A stretch of 62,000 bases of DNA from Glandiceps talaboti (lineage: Eukaryota; Hemichordata; Enteropneusta; Spengelidae), in assembly GCF_964340395.1 (NCBI RefSeq), contig NC_135553.1:6097501-6159500 (forward strand). The letters are read 5' to 3'. How positions within the stretch are numbered: position 1 is the stretch's first letter; each line of letters opens with the position of its first letter. The notes below the pieces were generated by a model, which searched no databases, was not told the origin of the DNA, and was given only the letters and a program-made list of their open reading frames with translations. Made by a program: the position numbers and the translations under genes. Shown here piece after piece: positions 1 through 12,867 of the stretch.

Positions 1-2
1 CT

Positions 3-146
3 GTGATTCTACAAGAACGAGAAATCCGTGTATTTATGTCTTTTATGTCTGAAGTGGAAGCAAATACTGATGACGACATGAACAAGAAGACAGATTGTGG
101 ATTAGGATGGGAAACAGGACGGAAAATTCCAGCTTTAACCTGGTGA
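3..146 (+). CDS. Possible 3'-terminal coding exon of an upstream gene (unrecognised)
   Basis: Frame 3 is open from the window edge for 47 codons and ends at a TGA at 144-146. The stretch is acidic and polar, with a run of three Asp followed by MNKK, and ends in PALTW. Its base composition is less AT-rich than the DNA after it. Two overlapping AATAAA signals lie at 322-331, which would suit a short 3' UTR. I do not recognise the protein, and no splice acceptor can be seen because the window starts inside the frame. It could be chance; the support is the open frame followed by poly(A) signals. Confidence 0.3.
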   Translation: MILQEREIRVFMSFMSEVEANTDDDMNKKTDCGLGWETGRKIPALTW

Positions 147-742
147 CCTTTCCCAACACAAGTTGATATTTAGAGAATGAATTGATAAAGATTACTTAGG
201 GATCAAGCAGTATTTTACGTACACAAAACGTCTTTACAAGGATGCATTGAGACTGTGATGTTAAAGAGCTGCTTTATAATCTGTTTTCGTATCCCAACTT
301 TTTACTCTTTAAATTACTAGCAATAAATAAATGGTCACTTTGATCTAACTTGTTACAGTCATTGAATTAAAAGTAGTCTTCCTCTTGTAAAGTAGATATC
401 CAAGCTATCCGTCTAACGGCGTTATGCATATTACCTTTGTTGAGCATCAGCTCTTTGTCTGATATGAATACACATTTAACTTTGTCACGTAACAGACGGC
501 CATACAAAATAGCGACTTGAGAATTTATATATAAACACAGTAACTGTACAAGTTGTGTCATGTAATTACGAGTATATTGTGTTGTATTCAACAATGGTAC
601 ATAACTTGAGACGTGTGGTGATAGTTTGTCTGCTGACATTTAATTGCAAGCATCCAGTCCTTCCGTTCACACGCGAGATAAAATAATCCAAAGTTGTTTT
701 TAAAAAAGTAATCCGTCTGCCTAGCTGCCAACCTCCCTACTT
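147..742. other. Non-coding stretch
   Basis: A possible 3' UTR followed by spacer. No convincing exon, RNA gene or transposon was seen on either strand. Confidence 0.4.
322..331 (+). promoter_or_regulatory. Overlapping poly(A) signals AATAAATAAA
   Basis: Two overlapping AATAAA hexamers lie about 180 bp after the TGA of the possible terminal exon at the left edge. Such signals are frequent by chance in AT-rich DNA, so their value depends on that exon being real. Confidence 0.3.
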
Positions 743-1926
743 GTCTATCTGTCTGTCTGTCTGTCTGTCTGTCTGCATACATGCATGCATGCATGCATGT
801 ATGCATGTATGTATGTATGTATGTATGTATGTATGTATGTATGTATGTATGTATGTATGTATGTATGTGTGTATGTGTGTATGTGTGTATGTATGTATGT
901 ATGTATGTATGTATGTATGTATGTATGTATGTATGTATGTATGTATGTATGTATGTATGTATGTATGTATGTATGTATGTATGTATGTATGTGTGTATGT
1001 ATGTATGTACATGTATGTATGTACATGTATGTATGTATGTATGTATGTATGTATGTATGTATGTATGTATGTATGTATGTATGTATGTATGTATGCATGT
1101 ATGTATGTATGTATGTATGTATGTATGTATGTATGCATGTATGTATGTATGTATGTATGTATGTATGTATGTATGTATGTATGTATGTATGTATGTGTGT
1201 ATGTATGTATGTACATGTATGTATGTACATGTATGTATGTATGTATGTATGTATGTATGTATGTATGTGTGTATGTATGTATGTATGTATGTATGTATGT
1301 ATGTATGTATGTATGTATGTATGTATGTGTGTATGTATGTATGTACATGTATGTATGTACATGTATGTATGTATGTATGTATGTATGTATGTATGTATGT
1401 ATGTATGCATGCATGTATGTATGCATGTATGTATGTATGTATGTATGTATGTATGTATGTATGTATGTATGTATGTATGTATGTATGTATGTATGTGTGT
1501 ATGTATGTATGTACATGTATGTATGTACATGTATGTATGTATGTATGTATGTATGTATGTATGTATGTATGTATGTATGTATGTATGTATGTATGTATGT
1601 ATGTATGTATGTATGTATGCATGCATGTATGTATGTATGTATGTATGTATGTATGTATGTATGTATGTATGTATGTATGTATGCATGTGTGTATGTATGT
1701 ATGTACATGTATGTATGTACATGTATGTATGTATGTATGTATGTATGTATGTATGTATGTATGTATGTATGTATGTATGTCTCTCCACATGTTACCCATG
1801 TATGTCTGCCAGCATGCCTGTCTGTCTGTCTGTCTGTCTGTCTGTATGTATGTCTGTATGTATGTATGTATGTATGTATGTATGTATGTATGTATGTATG
1901 TATGTATGTATGTATGTATGTATGTA

Positions 1927-1977
<51 letters not shown>

Positions 1978-2047
1978 ATGTATGTATGTATGTATGTATG
2001 TATGTATGTATGTATGTATGTATGTATGTATGCTTGTCTATCTATCT
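743..2047. repeat. Long (TATG)n / (CTGT)n microsatellite
   Basis: About 1.3 kb of tetranucleotide repeat. CTGT units lie at both ends and in an internal block near 1928-1977, with TATG units between. Interruptions are ordered: a cassette of GTGTGT followed by two TACATG steps recurs at about 991, 1195, 1327, 1495 and 1687. All six frames are open because the repeat lacks stop codons, so the apparent 300-470 residue MYVC/IHTY proteins are artefacts. Confidence 0.97.
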
Positions 2048-3417
2048 ACCAAAGATACATTTATTCTCTTATATAGGGTTACAGGTCAATGATATAGGTT
2101 ATGTCAACTATTTTTTCTGGATTATTTCTGTAAATACGTACCGCTAAAGAGACTTGTCCTGAAGGGATAATAAAATACCCATATTAAATGTAAATTAACA
2201 GTCAATATTGAAACGGAATCTGCAATTTCCAGTAGCATAACCCCCAGTTTGCAATGCTCAACGGGTTTATATGTACACCAATATACATAAACATCTCACT
2301 GTTGATAGCGTACAACATAGACATGCAATAGTAATCCATAGAATGATGCATGCTGGTAATCTCTTCTCGATTTTAGTAACGAATCTTGAATGACACCTGC
2401 AAACAATAATGTACTTAGTGTTCATTCATGAAAATTGGAAACGATTATGGACCTACCGCGAATAGAAATGTTATAGGTGAAGTTCTAGAAATCATAGAAC
2501 GTCCTTGGCGAGATATTCTGTAAAATCAGTCAAATGGGGAAGTAAACATTGATTATACACTTGGGTAGCTACAAATATGTGGGTGTAAGCTAATTGATAC
2601 TGCATACTGAATCATGGTTAGTTTGTTGAATATTGGTCTTAACAATGATTTTAGGTCAACAAAGTGTAACTCATTGATATTGCTAGTAAATGGTTATATG
2701 TCAAACATACGCATGTGTGGGTTGTATGTTTATTTAATAATGGAATAGCCACTCGTGATTTGGATGGATAGGATGGTCATTTTCAGAAATTTGGTGTTCC
2801 ACCTCAAAACACTAACAAACCCCAGCCAGTTATTCAAAAATAACTGACATTTTACACAAAACGAAACATCCTCGTTACATTTAGCTGATTGATTGACTTG
2901 ACAAATCTTTATTCTGATATGTCACTCGTTGATTATATATTGTAAACGTTAGCTGTAATCGAATCTAGATAAATTAGAATAATCAACAGCGTAAATATTG
3001 CCGAATCGATACAACCGAATATTGCCGAATCGATACAACCGAATATTGCCGAATCTGTACACGCTAATGCGTACAGTAATTAAACTTGCTGTAATCTGCC
3101 TAGTACTTTCTGTAATACATATTTGTAACCAAACATCGTCATCAATCTGAGGTTAAAGGTTATGTTGACCAATCCATTGCAATATTCCTCTCCACTTGCA
3201 GTATACACGGTGGTTTTTTCCATTCGATGCAAATTGAACAAACACTCTCATCTATGTAATGTTTGTTTTGATGAATGTCAATGACATTACCTATCTGATT
3301 GATACTTTATTGACTGTTACTATAGCAACGAACTCATCATTATTTAGATAAGCAAGTAGATCAAACGACAACAAGCTTTTATTAGTGTTGGAATCCAATA
3401 TCTTCAATATCTTCAAT
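2048..3417. other. Non-coding stretch
   Basis: No exon-like segment, RNA gene or transposon recognised. It holds a short 24-bp repeat in 2.6 copies at 2994-3056. Confidence 0.5.
2994..3056. repeat. 24-bp direct repeat, 2.6 copies
   Basis: A unit built on ATTGCCGAATCGATACAACC is repeated head to tail; the last copy is partial and diverges to CTGTAC. Confidence 0.85.
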
Positions 3418-3441
3418 ATGTATGTATGTATGTATGTATGC

Positions 3442-3476
<35 letters not shown>

Positions 3477-3477
3477 C

Positions 3478-3537
<60 letters not shown>
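3418..3537. repeat. (TATG)n then (TG)n microsatellite
   Basis: About six TATG units followed by about 95 bp of TG dinucleotides with one TATGCT interruption. Alternating purine-pyrimidine DNA of this type can adopt Z-form. The open frames over it are artefacts. Confidence 0.95.
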
Positions 3538-5148
3538 TATACGTGTATAACGTTCTCAAAATGTAAAATGTATTTTCCAGAGAAAACCCTCCCCATAGTC
3601 CTACCAACGTATATTAGTAACGCAGTCATAGCCCGTGTTTGAAGTGGATATACAAATGTAATAGAACATCGTGTTCATGTTAAATGTTTAGAGATAATAC
3701 ACACTCTGTTTATGTAAGGACGTACTTAATCAAATAGGTGTGACAATAGCAACATACTAAGGTTAATTTTATAAGCGTTCAAAGGTTTCCAATAACACTG
3801 AAAACAAGTTGATAAATAATCAACAAAGTATAAATACAGAAACACTAGACATATCATTTGATCTGTTCACTTTGATTGACGCTAAACATCGTTATGTTTT
3901 CAGAAAATGATGGTGCCGAAATAAAACAGTAAAGTTCGACAGAGTCAAATTATTTCATATGTAATTATCAAAACTTATATGAGATGCTAAGGACATCGCA
4001 GTAAAAATATCTACCAATAATGTTTAATAAATATGAGTCTATAATAATTGCAAAGTGATGTGGTGAAAACATTTTAGAATTCTCGCATCATATTTTATGC
4101 CAATATTCACCGCTTAGATTTTAGTCAGAATGATCGGTTGAACCTTTTGTTCGTTGTCTCTGAACTGTACATGTCACCATAGCGCTCTCAGTCAAATGGT
4201 CAAACTCGGTGGAATTGATACCATAGCCATAGACATTTCATTCACAGTGCTTTGCCTACAAAAAATTACGCGCTTCTATGGGAGAATACCGATCTTGATA
4301 TCGTTAATTTACTTTGAAAACCAAAAGACTCATGTGATTTGAACTGATAGCAACTGTCTACGTTATCAGGTACATTAGTCAGACTCTTTCTTTTAGATTT
4401 CAATTACTGACTATCAAAAGATACAAAAGACTGTGCATTCTTACATGATACAACCCGCGAAAAAACATCGGTGCGTTTGCTTGCGTGCGTGTGGTAAATA
4501 GGAACGAGACCAGGTTCAATGATAAGTTACCGGTAACTTGTCATTGAAGCATAACTACCACAGGATGCGTTGATCCAATGAGTCTGTTTACTGATAGAAT
4601 GCAACATGTTATATCAATCGAGTGTGACTCCTACATTGTTACTTCCACAGATATAAACAAACTGATAAAAGCATCACCTGCACCTACACCAATGGCACCT
4701 ACTTGTTTTTGTATCAGATGTATTGTTGTTCTTATCTTATTTTGGTTTCATTAAATCTTTCCTTGTCTCACTTCATTCAAGCAACCACACTCTGTTTTTC
4801 ACGTATTATTCCACTAATAATTTAAAAGAAGACAAACACTTGATTTAACCCTATGCTAACCTATAAATATGATTTTTCAGCCTTATTATCACACTATTTT
4901 TTCTTTATGTAAGTGTTCGTAACTTAGGATTGGAAGACTGTGTTTACAGCCCAGATATTTAACTTGTTCCATCGCTTTAAATAATCTTACATGCCAAAAA
5001 AACGTTATCCAAAGGAATGTTTTTGTATATATGATAATAATGTTAACCTTTAGATTTTCAACTATGAAATTCAAATGCTGTTTAAATGGATTAGTATCAA
5101 TAATCTTGTTTGGTGAAGAAGTAATTACAAGGCACTATACACATCAAA
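3538..5148. other. Non-coding stretch
   Basis: No exon or RNA gene recognised. The only structured element seen is the 34-bp near-perfect palindrome at 4515-4548. Confidence 0.5.
4515..4548. repeat. 34-bp near-perfect palindrome
   Basis: Two 17-bp arms meet at TTACCGGTAA with no spacer and pair with a single mismatch. It could be a dimeric protein-binding site, a fold-back element core or chance. No flanking duplication was seen. Confidence 0.8.
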
Positions 5149-5458
<310 letters not shown>

Positions 5459-5540
5459 TAGCTATACATCCTGCATTATGTACATAACTTGTGTGTGTTC
5501 ACTGATGGCTGTGTGTACACAAAAAGATTGACAACAAAGG

Positions 5541-6449
5541 TTACGTGTTATTAAGTAAGAACTTGTTAGCGTGCCGGCATTTACTGATTAATTCAGTTCT
5601 GCTGTTCAAGTTCGTTGATTTGTCGGCAGTTATAATAAAATATTTTTCCCAGAGGCATAGTTGACATCGTTTGGTAACGTTAGAGTATGAGGAAGCCTGC
5701 TTGAGAACTGACCAGTGTACGTCGTAATTAATGTTGCTGTCTTTTAGGTGCCAAATGTATTTACTGAGTGCAGTGTCTTTCTTCTTGTGATCAAGTTTAA
5801 ATGAAGACTTGTGGTTGTTAAACCTGCTTTTGAATTCTGTGTCACTAACGCCTATGTATGATTTGTGATCTTGATTAGTGGTGACTGTTGCTTTGTAAAC
5901 AACGCTTTTTATGAGGCATTTTCCTGCGAGAGGGCACTCCTTTGGTTTTCTGCAGTTACAGGTATTTTGTTGTGTTTGCTTAGCTTTTGAAAGTATGGCT
6001 TTATTATGACCGCTGATTAATTTACCCATGTTGTCCATGCAACTATAGCTCACTTTGGTATTATTACGGTTGAAGATTTTATGCAGTACACTGGATATAG
6101 GGAAATGCTTGTCGATGAGGTTGAGAAACTTTCTACCGATGTTTGTTGAAACGTGTTTACTGTAAGGTGGGTTGAACCAAGTTATATTACGGCTGCGATT
6201 CCGCTTGCGTTGAGTGTGTCTTGTTTGGTCAAATTTGAGGGTGTGATTATATCCTGCTTCATTGAGTGCATCTTGGTAGGATGATGTAGTGGCGTCGAAT
6301 AGTTGTTCATCACTGGAAATGTTGGATAGTCGTTGGTTTACCGAGCTGGGTATGGTCTTAATTATGGCTTTAGGATGGTTTGATTTCTTGTTGACGTAGT
6401 GGGTGGTGTTATTTGGTTTTGTGTACGGTCGGTATGACTCGTCACGCAA
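5541..6449 (-). pseudogene. Penelope-like element ORF fragment: linker and GIY-YIG endonuclease domain
   Basis: Open for 302 codons to a TAA at 5541-5543. Residues 91-97 (WFNPPYS) and the following TNIGRKFL...DKHFP belong to the conserved linker between reverse transcriptase and endonuclease in Penelope-like elements. A cysteine cluster follows (C164, C166, C172, C178). Then comes the GIY-YIG nuclease: VYKA at 184-187, YIG at 198-200, FKSRF with the likely catalytic Arg209, H213, and a C-terminal CQLCLWEKY with a possible catalytic Glu268. The RT palm with its YxDD-type motif is absent. The first codon in this frame is TTG, not ATG, and TAG stops lie just upstream, so the ORF has lost its 5' part. 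The endonuclease itself shows no frameshift or stop. Confidence 0.9.
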
Positions 6450-6485
6450 TACTATACTATACTATACTATGCAATACTATGTCAT

Positions 6486-6596
6486 ACGAATACTATTAAA
6501 CCACACTATTACACCTGACGATCCTTCGGGTGAAACGGTCCGTAGTGTAATTCCACTATGTAATATCAGACTCGTCTTCTTTCATTTTTATGTATG
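6486..6596. repeat. Right inverted repeat of the Penelope-like element
   Basis: Mirror copy of 5347-5458. Between it and the truncated ORF lies only a short (ACTAT)n stretch. The near identity of the two arms implies a recent insertion. Confidence 0.92.
6508..6551 (+). ncRNA. Hammerhead ribozyme motif (right copy)
   Basis: Identical over 44 nt to the reverse complement of the left copy. Stem I is 6508-6514 with 6545-6551, core CTGACGA 6515-6521, stem II 6522-6531, GAA 6532-6534, stem III 6535-6543, and the predicted cleavage site follows A6544. Because the repeats are inverted, this copy is active-sense only in + strand transcripts, antisense to the element's ORF. The base nearest the core in stem II is a U-U apposition rather than the usual G-C, which may weaken it. 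Confidence 0.78.
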
Positions 6597-6646
6597 ATAG
6601 CTCTCCAAGGTGATCGAGCACTCTACTTGGCGAAAGAAGAATGAAA

Positions 6647-6649
<3 letters not shown>

Positions 6650-6736
<87 letters not shown>

Positions 6737-6789
6737 CTCGGTGAGTATCAATCTGCTAAGACAGTGCTCTATACCGCAGTGGCAGAGCG

Positions 6790-6861
<72 letters not shown>
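6650..6861. repeat. Two (TA)n tracts around a short unique block
   Basis: TA repeats at 6650-6735 and 6791-6861 flank a 55-bp non-repetitive block (6736-6790) with the hairpin-prone text GTGCTCTATACCGCAGTGGC. The block looks like the end of another dispersed element inserted in TA repeats, but I cannot name it. Confidence 0.9.
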
Positions 6862-8026
6862 AAATGTGCCTATGTATGTCTAATGTCTAATGTAATATAA
6901 ATAAGCATTGTTTAGCTCCTATCTTAAAAACTAAGAAAAAGATGAAGAAAAGTAATATATACCGAAAGAAATATATATTGTAATGAAAGTCTTCCCTCAA
7001 GATATTTGCCGACTGTCTTGGTATTATCTCAACTGTCTTCAGTATGTTAACTTTGAGTATACCATAGCTGAGATATCACACAGGATTTCTTAAAGTAGTT
7101 TTATACATAAATAATGGTATGTGTCAAGACTGTATGCTTTGAATTGATATATACAGACCATTGTAGTGATGTGAGATGTATCGTATGATATGGTGAATCT
7201 GCTGTAATACCCGTATCAATGGACAAATGACAGCAAAACCGATCACTTTAGACAGAATCAACCAAGCAAGACAATGTAAAAGCCCTGTTACTTAATGCAA
7301 CAGTTACGCCAAGAAAACGGAAACCAACTTGCTAGCTTTGATTTGCTGTCTTGAATGAACAGATTGCCATAAATAAAGTATTTCTTAAAAATTCAGGGGA
7401 ATAGAAGGTATTTATCGTCTTCGGAAATCCATCATATAGGGAAAAATTTGTTTATACCTTTCTTTACTCGAGCTTAAATGGAAGAGATAAAATTGACAAT
7501 CTGTGACATTTTAACATTACTCCAGTGTACTTGTTTCTTTTAGAAAACTCAGTCATTGGAGACCATTTCTATATACCATACGTTGGTTAATAGTATCTAG
7601 AGGTCACTGTTTGACCTCTTTTCATTGTAATTTCATGTCAGCATACTTCTATTAATTGCATGATTTCAAATAGTACTATCTATAATAAATTCTAGTCTCT
7701 TCAAAGAGAATTACATTTTTTTAATCTAATAAATTCGTTCCACTGACCTCATTCTGACCCCTCAGATGATATGTGATGTGTACTTCTCTTCCTAGATTCA
7801 ACGTCGGCCAAACATATGTTCGAGGAGTTTTTGTATAAATTATGGATCTCTGAAATGATTTCGTGGTTAAATAAACATCTTTTGGGATATTTTTTCTGTC
7901 ACCTTTTAATTTCATAGTTATTGAATGGATTGTAAGGCTTTTGATTTTATATTAATCATGGCGGCGATGTTCGCTGTGGGCAAACCAAGAATTTTTAGAA
8001 AGTGAGATATTGAACAAATGCGTACA
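6862..8026. other. Non-coding stretch
   Basis: No exon, RNA gene or transposon recognised; short open frames here look random. Confidence 0.5.
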
Positions 8027-8104
<78 letters not shown>

Positions 8105-8122
8105 CCAGCCTTCCCTGCTGTT

Positions 8123-8169
<47 letters not shown>

Positions 8170-8187
8170 GCCTGTCTGTCTGTCTGT
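8027..8187. repeat. (CTGT)n microsatellite
   Basis: About 160 bp of CTGT units, interrupted once by about 20 bp of ACCAGCCTTCCCTGCTG. The Cys/Leu/Ser/Val and Thr/Asp/Arg/Gln open frames over it are artefacts. Confidence 0.96.
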
Positions 8188-11184
8188 TTTGCACAATTGC
8201 TGGTATTTGCCTTATATATTATGTATCTTCTAGGGGATGCATCACCCAATTTGTTGCTAAGAACTCAATCTGACAAATCCATTGCACGTATTTTTCATCC
8301 ATTAAATTGAATACATGGATGCATTTACTTTCCAAACTTTCTTTTAATAATAAGAGAGAGAGATGTTATGTCGAGAGAGGGCGATGTCTGCTTTCCTTCA
8401 CGCTTGTCCCAACGCTTGATAGCACAACTTCAAAAGTCGAGCTTTTTGTCCTCTGAGCATACGTTTGTATGCCTTTGATTTCTCAAAGAATAAACCAACT
8501 GTACCAAATAGTTATATTCTATCTCCATACTTTTATAGATGCACCTCGCACAAATAATTGTCGTTTAAGGAACTTATGTAATGCTACAAAGAATGACTAA
8601 TCAGCCAAAAAAAAAGGTACTATATAGTCATTCCATTACTGTCATGCTGATACTTCACATAGTAGTCTCCATACATGCCTAGGGTAGAAATGGTGACGTC
8701 ATGGTCCATAGACGCTCCTTTTTATCTGCCTAAATGTGAATATCCAATCTCATCACATCATATACTCTCATACCATATGATATCAAACAAATTTGGCACA
8801 TTTTTTTTTTATAGTTGATATACAGTAATTTATCGAACGCCGTAGAGACACGTTAGCCATATTTGATGTAATTCAATAATAGTGAATTGACGCCGTTGTA
8901 TTCATGCATGATGCATACTTTGGTCTGACATTCGACCCTGTAACCTTTGAGAAGTGTCATTTTATTTCCAGTACCCCGTTTGGTAATTAATCGTTGACAC
9001 GAAGAAAAATACTTAATAATGTAAAAACGATTTCTAAAGCGGTATGAAACTCAAGAATGTTAATGACATGTGTTCGCTCAAATAAATGCCTATGGCTGTG
9101 AAGGTACACATAACCAATGGCTACGTGTACTAAGTAATAGCTGTCGATTTGATATTTGCATTTTAATTTTTTTCTGATCAACATTCCATATTTAAAAACA
9201 TGACATCTAAAATTCTTTAAAAGATTAAATTCTACAATGATGAAATAGGCAACCCTTGATGTAATTCCCACCACGTGACCTGCATGATAAGTCTTGGACT
9301 CTCCGAAACTAATGATGATGAAGAAAAATGAACCGAGCGATATTATTGTGTCACATACATGCAGTTTTCAGCACTAAACTGAATTTTAATTTAAAGACCG
9401 ATTGAGTTTTTAATTACCACCCGAATATCATTTTAATTGGCAACAAATAGGAAAAAAGTTGGAAATTTGCCAACCACGCGGTGAAGAAAATACACAAGGT
9501 TAGAATCTTCATCAGTGCATGATCTGCATCGTTTATCAAAGTATCGACTCCCGGTATTGATTTCGAAATCAAATATCCAATGTTTCGAGAAAGTGCGATG
9601 CAAATATTGTAAATTCAAGCTGGAGGCGATAAAGTGTGTCTTTTTCAATGAATTATGAAGGTTGTCGTGTCTGGTGATAGTCGAGTATGGATGGTGTCAC
9701 GTGGAGGGACCTTATGGCAATTCATCATTTCACGCATTGCCCGATCGTATATTGAGAAGTAGCCGGCTTAACCTCCCGACTAGTTGATAATATTGCCGAT
9801 AACATTCAATTCAATTTAGTAAAAGCATTCTATATTTTTGCTTCACCATTGACGCTATCATGGAATACTCCAGGCTTGTGAAGTTACATATCTTACTACA
9901 TTTTGTTATCAGTAAATGCCCCGAGTTTCTGTTGCGACTTAGATAACGATTTTCACCGACAATATCGAACTTTGTTAATGATATATAAAAGTGTGTCATG
10001 TTATACAACATAAGAGTTCCCAAGGGATTCCATGTGTCCTTTCAGCCACCCTGCTCTATGAATGTAATGACTGAACAAATGTAACTTCGCTTGCTAATGA
10101 AAGGTTTTGAACGGAATAAGCCCATTTTTTTCACTTCAGTCTAGACTAAGTGTGCATGGTGGCGCGATTCTGATACATCAAGTGTATTGAAGTTCTCCTT
10201 ATTCATCTTTAGTATTCTTGTTGAACCGTCCCAGGGTAACACTTTTTTTAAAAACTCTTTTTCTACACGCACGATTTATAAAGTACATGATTAACTCATA
10301 ATGGTACTCTATCGAAAAAGGGGCCCCCATGTTAGAAACGCATACTTATCACTTGCTTATTTTTTATCATAAATATTTTTTTCAACATTTATTTGCTCGT
10401 TTCACACAAATTATTTAATTTGATTTATGATTTTGTAGAGGCTTCCTAATCAAGTCACATCAAACCATCTTAGGTTCACAATTCTGTTATATTTATATGC
10501 ATGGCTTTAGATAATTTCCATGGGTTCTAGGCAAATATCGATATTCTGTGCAGATGCTGACATTTCCCTGGTAAATGATGAATTATGATGATACAGGCTG
10601 ATATATGGGTAGTGAAACATGGTGATATGTATTGGGTCGTTAGTTTTTAGATTGTGAGATTTGAATGTATACAAGGCTTCTAGTAGTGAACAATTCCCAT
10701 GTGTATAGAGTAGATTAGTCAATAATATTCTAAACACATAGATATATTACCTTGAACATCAATGTGATTCTACCAGTTAGCACAACATGGGCATTTGTGA
10801 TCAAGAACACGTGATGTACATGTAAACTGATGACATGTACACCGCGTACACTAACTCCTCTCAACTCATATAGGTTATGCACGATCACTGTATAACCTAA
10901 AGCTGTTTGGTAAGCCATCCTTAATTTACTTTAAACACACAAAACTTTTACTAACACTTGAGGGTAAATAGTGCGCTCTTTCTAGAGTGTAAATGAAACA
11001 CAAACCATTGGGGAGCGTCCTCTGAACGAACTCATGTTGTACAAGTTTCTTAATGTTGTTCAATTATAGAACAGTGTATAGTCTAAAGAACCGTCCGTAG
11101 GCTATAGTATTGATAACATTCTTACAGCAGTGTGGTTTAAAATTCATTTCCACACAGCCTAGTACGACTACACACAGAGACACA
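8188..11184. other. Non-coding stretch
   Basis: Three kilobases without a convincing exon. A perfect TGACGTCA octamer is at 8694-8701. Short open frames of 60-95 codons here show no recognisable domain and no paired splice sites. Confidence 0.5.
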
Positions 11185-11185
11185 A

Positions 11186-11246
<61 letters not shown>

Positions 11247-11317
11247 TACATACATACATACATACATACATACATACATACATACATACATACATACATA
11301 CATACATACATACATAA

Positions 11318-11348
<31 letters not shown>

Positions 11349-11460
11349 GTATGTATGTGTCTATGTATGTATGTATGTATGTATGTATGTATGTATGTAT
11401 GTATGTATGTATGTATGTATGTATGTATGTATGTATGTATGTATGTATGTATGTATGTAT
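11185..11460. repeat. Compound (CA)n-(CATA)n-(CTGT)n-(TATG)n microsatellite
   Basis: (CA)n to about 11242, (CATA)n to about 11313, (CTGT)n to about 11345, then (TATG)n to 11460. The CATA and TATG blocks are reverse complements of each other, so the array can fold into one long hairpin. The 146- and 83-residue open frames across it are artefacts. Confidence 0.96.
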
Positions 11461-11864
11461 GCTGTATATGTTAACTTTTCATTGCATGATTGTAATACTA
11501 TACTCTTTGCCGTGTTGATTAACACATGTAGTATCTACTATGCTCAGTAGTACAGCATAATACAGCAGTGTTGTAATGCTATAACACGAATTTCTTTACA
11601 CGCAGTGAAATGCTATGGAGTGAACTTTACATGTACAGGTTTCTTGTTTACTGTTTTAGAAATACAAACATGTAAACATTCGTGACAAATGCCCACAGTT
11701 GTGTAGTAAAAACTGTTTTGGTTGTTCTTTTCGACTGATTTGCGGAATATTGAAATATGTGAAAGGGCAACTTCTATATGGAAACGTGACAGATCAGCAC
11801 AATAATTCTTCGCTATCGGTGCTCTGGTTGTCACGAAGTCACGAAACACGATAGATCCTGCAGA
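11461..11864. other. Non-coding stretch
   Basis: Nothing recognised apart from a short random-looking minus-strand open frame. Confidence 0.5.

Positions 11865-11942
<78 letters not shown>
11865..11942. repeat. (TG)n microsatellite
   Basis: About 38 uninterrupted TG units. Confidence 0.97.
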
Positions 11943-11947
<5 letters not shown>

Positions 11948-12761
11948 TTCTTTTACTTTCAATTTATTCTATTCTTTGTTGTACCCAAAGTATATAGTGA
12001 GGACATTCTTAAAATCAGTTCAAGCCATGTTTCCATTTTCAGGTAAATCACATTTTAGTCTTGTATAGACTGAATACGTTTTTTTTAGAAACGGTAAAAA
12101 GAAGATCATGTTCCAACGGGAATACAAGGCAATTTGTATGAGTGTTATCATTTACCAGGGTCTCTAGACAGATACAAATAAATGTGAAGCGTTTCATTCC
12201 ATTGAACTTCTAACTATTTTATTTTAAACACATCTAACACCACATTCACAATTCTATCTGACAATGGGGGTCCAAGGTTTCCATGGAAACATAGTGGTTG
12301 CTTTGGGCAACCATACTTTGATGTTCATTGAGAAAGCTCACCTCAATTCAAGGGTAGTGAACGTGAAAATAAGGTAGATGGCCCCTGTGACTAGCTGTAT
12401 GGTAACTAATTGATTCACGTCACGAAAGGGTTTCTTGTAAATTGAGATATTTATTAGAGAAAGGTGGCAAATATGTCAGTTGTGTAAAGAGAATTTAAGC
12501 GAGTTTAAGAAATTGTGTTTACTGCTACACAGATTACCGTGCTAATTTCCTTCACAAACAGTGTCGGAGAGATGTTGATTGAATACTTTGTTGTTATGGT
12601 ATTCCAATCTGTATTTATTAACCCGAAGCTTTTCAGAATGCGAACTATGATAATCGAGTCAATAGATGGAAGGAGGGAGCAACAAATCGTTCAAGAGTAG
12701 GCAATTGCAAGGAGGAATAGAATGTTCAAACTATAGCATTTGGAATCGCCATACAATGTTG
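11943..12761. other. Non-coding stretch
   Basis: Nothing recognised. Confidence 0.5.
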
Positions 12762-12791
12762 GCTGGCTGGCTGGTTGGTTAGGTAGGTAGG

Positions 12792-12867
<76 letters not shown>

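Noticed and set aside
588-2147. Overlapping long open frames (IHTY and MYVC repeats, up to 468 codons)
   Set aside because: They are translations of a stop-free tetranucleotide microsatellite in all frames; there is no unique domain or splice context.
8694-8701. TGACGTCA considered as a second promoter CRE
   Set aside because: No exon or start site nearby; an isolated octamer can occur by chance in a window of this size.
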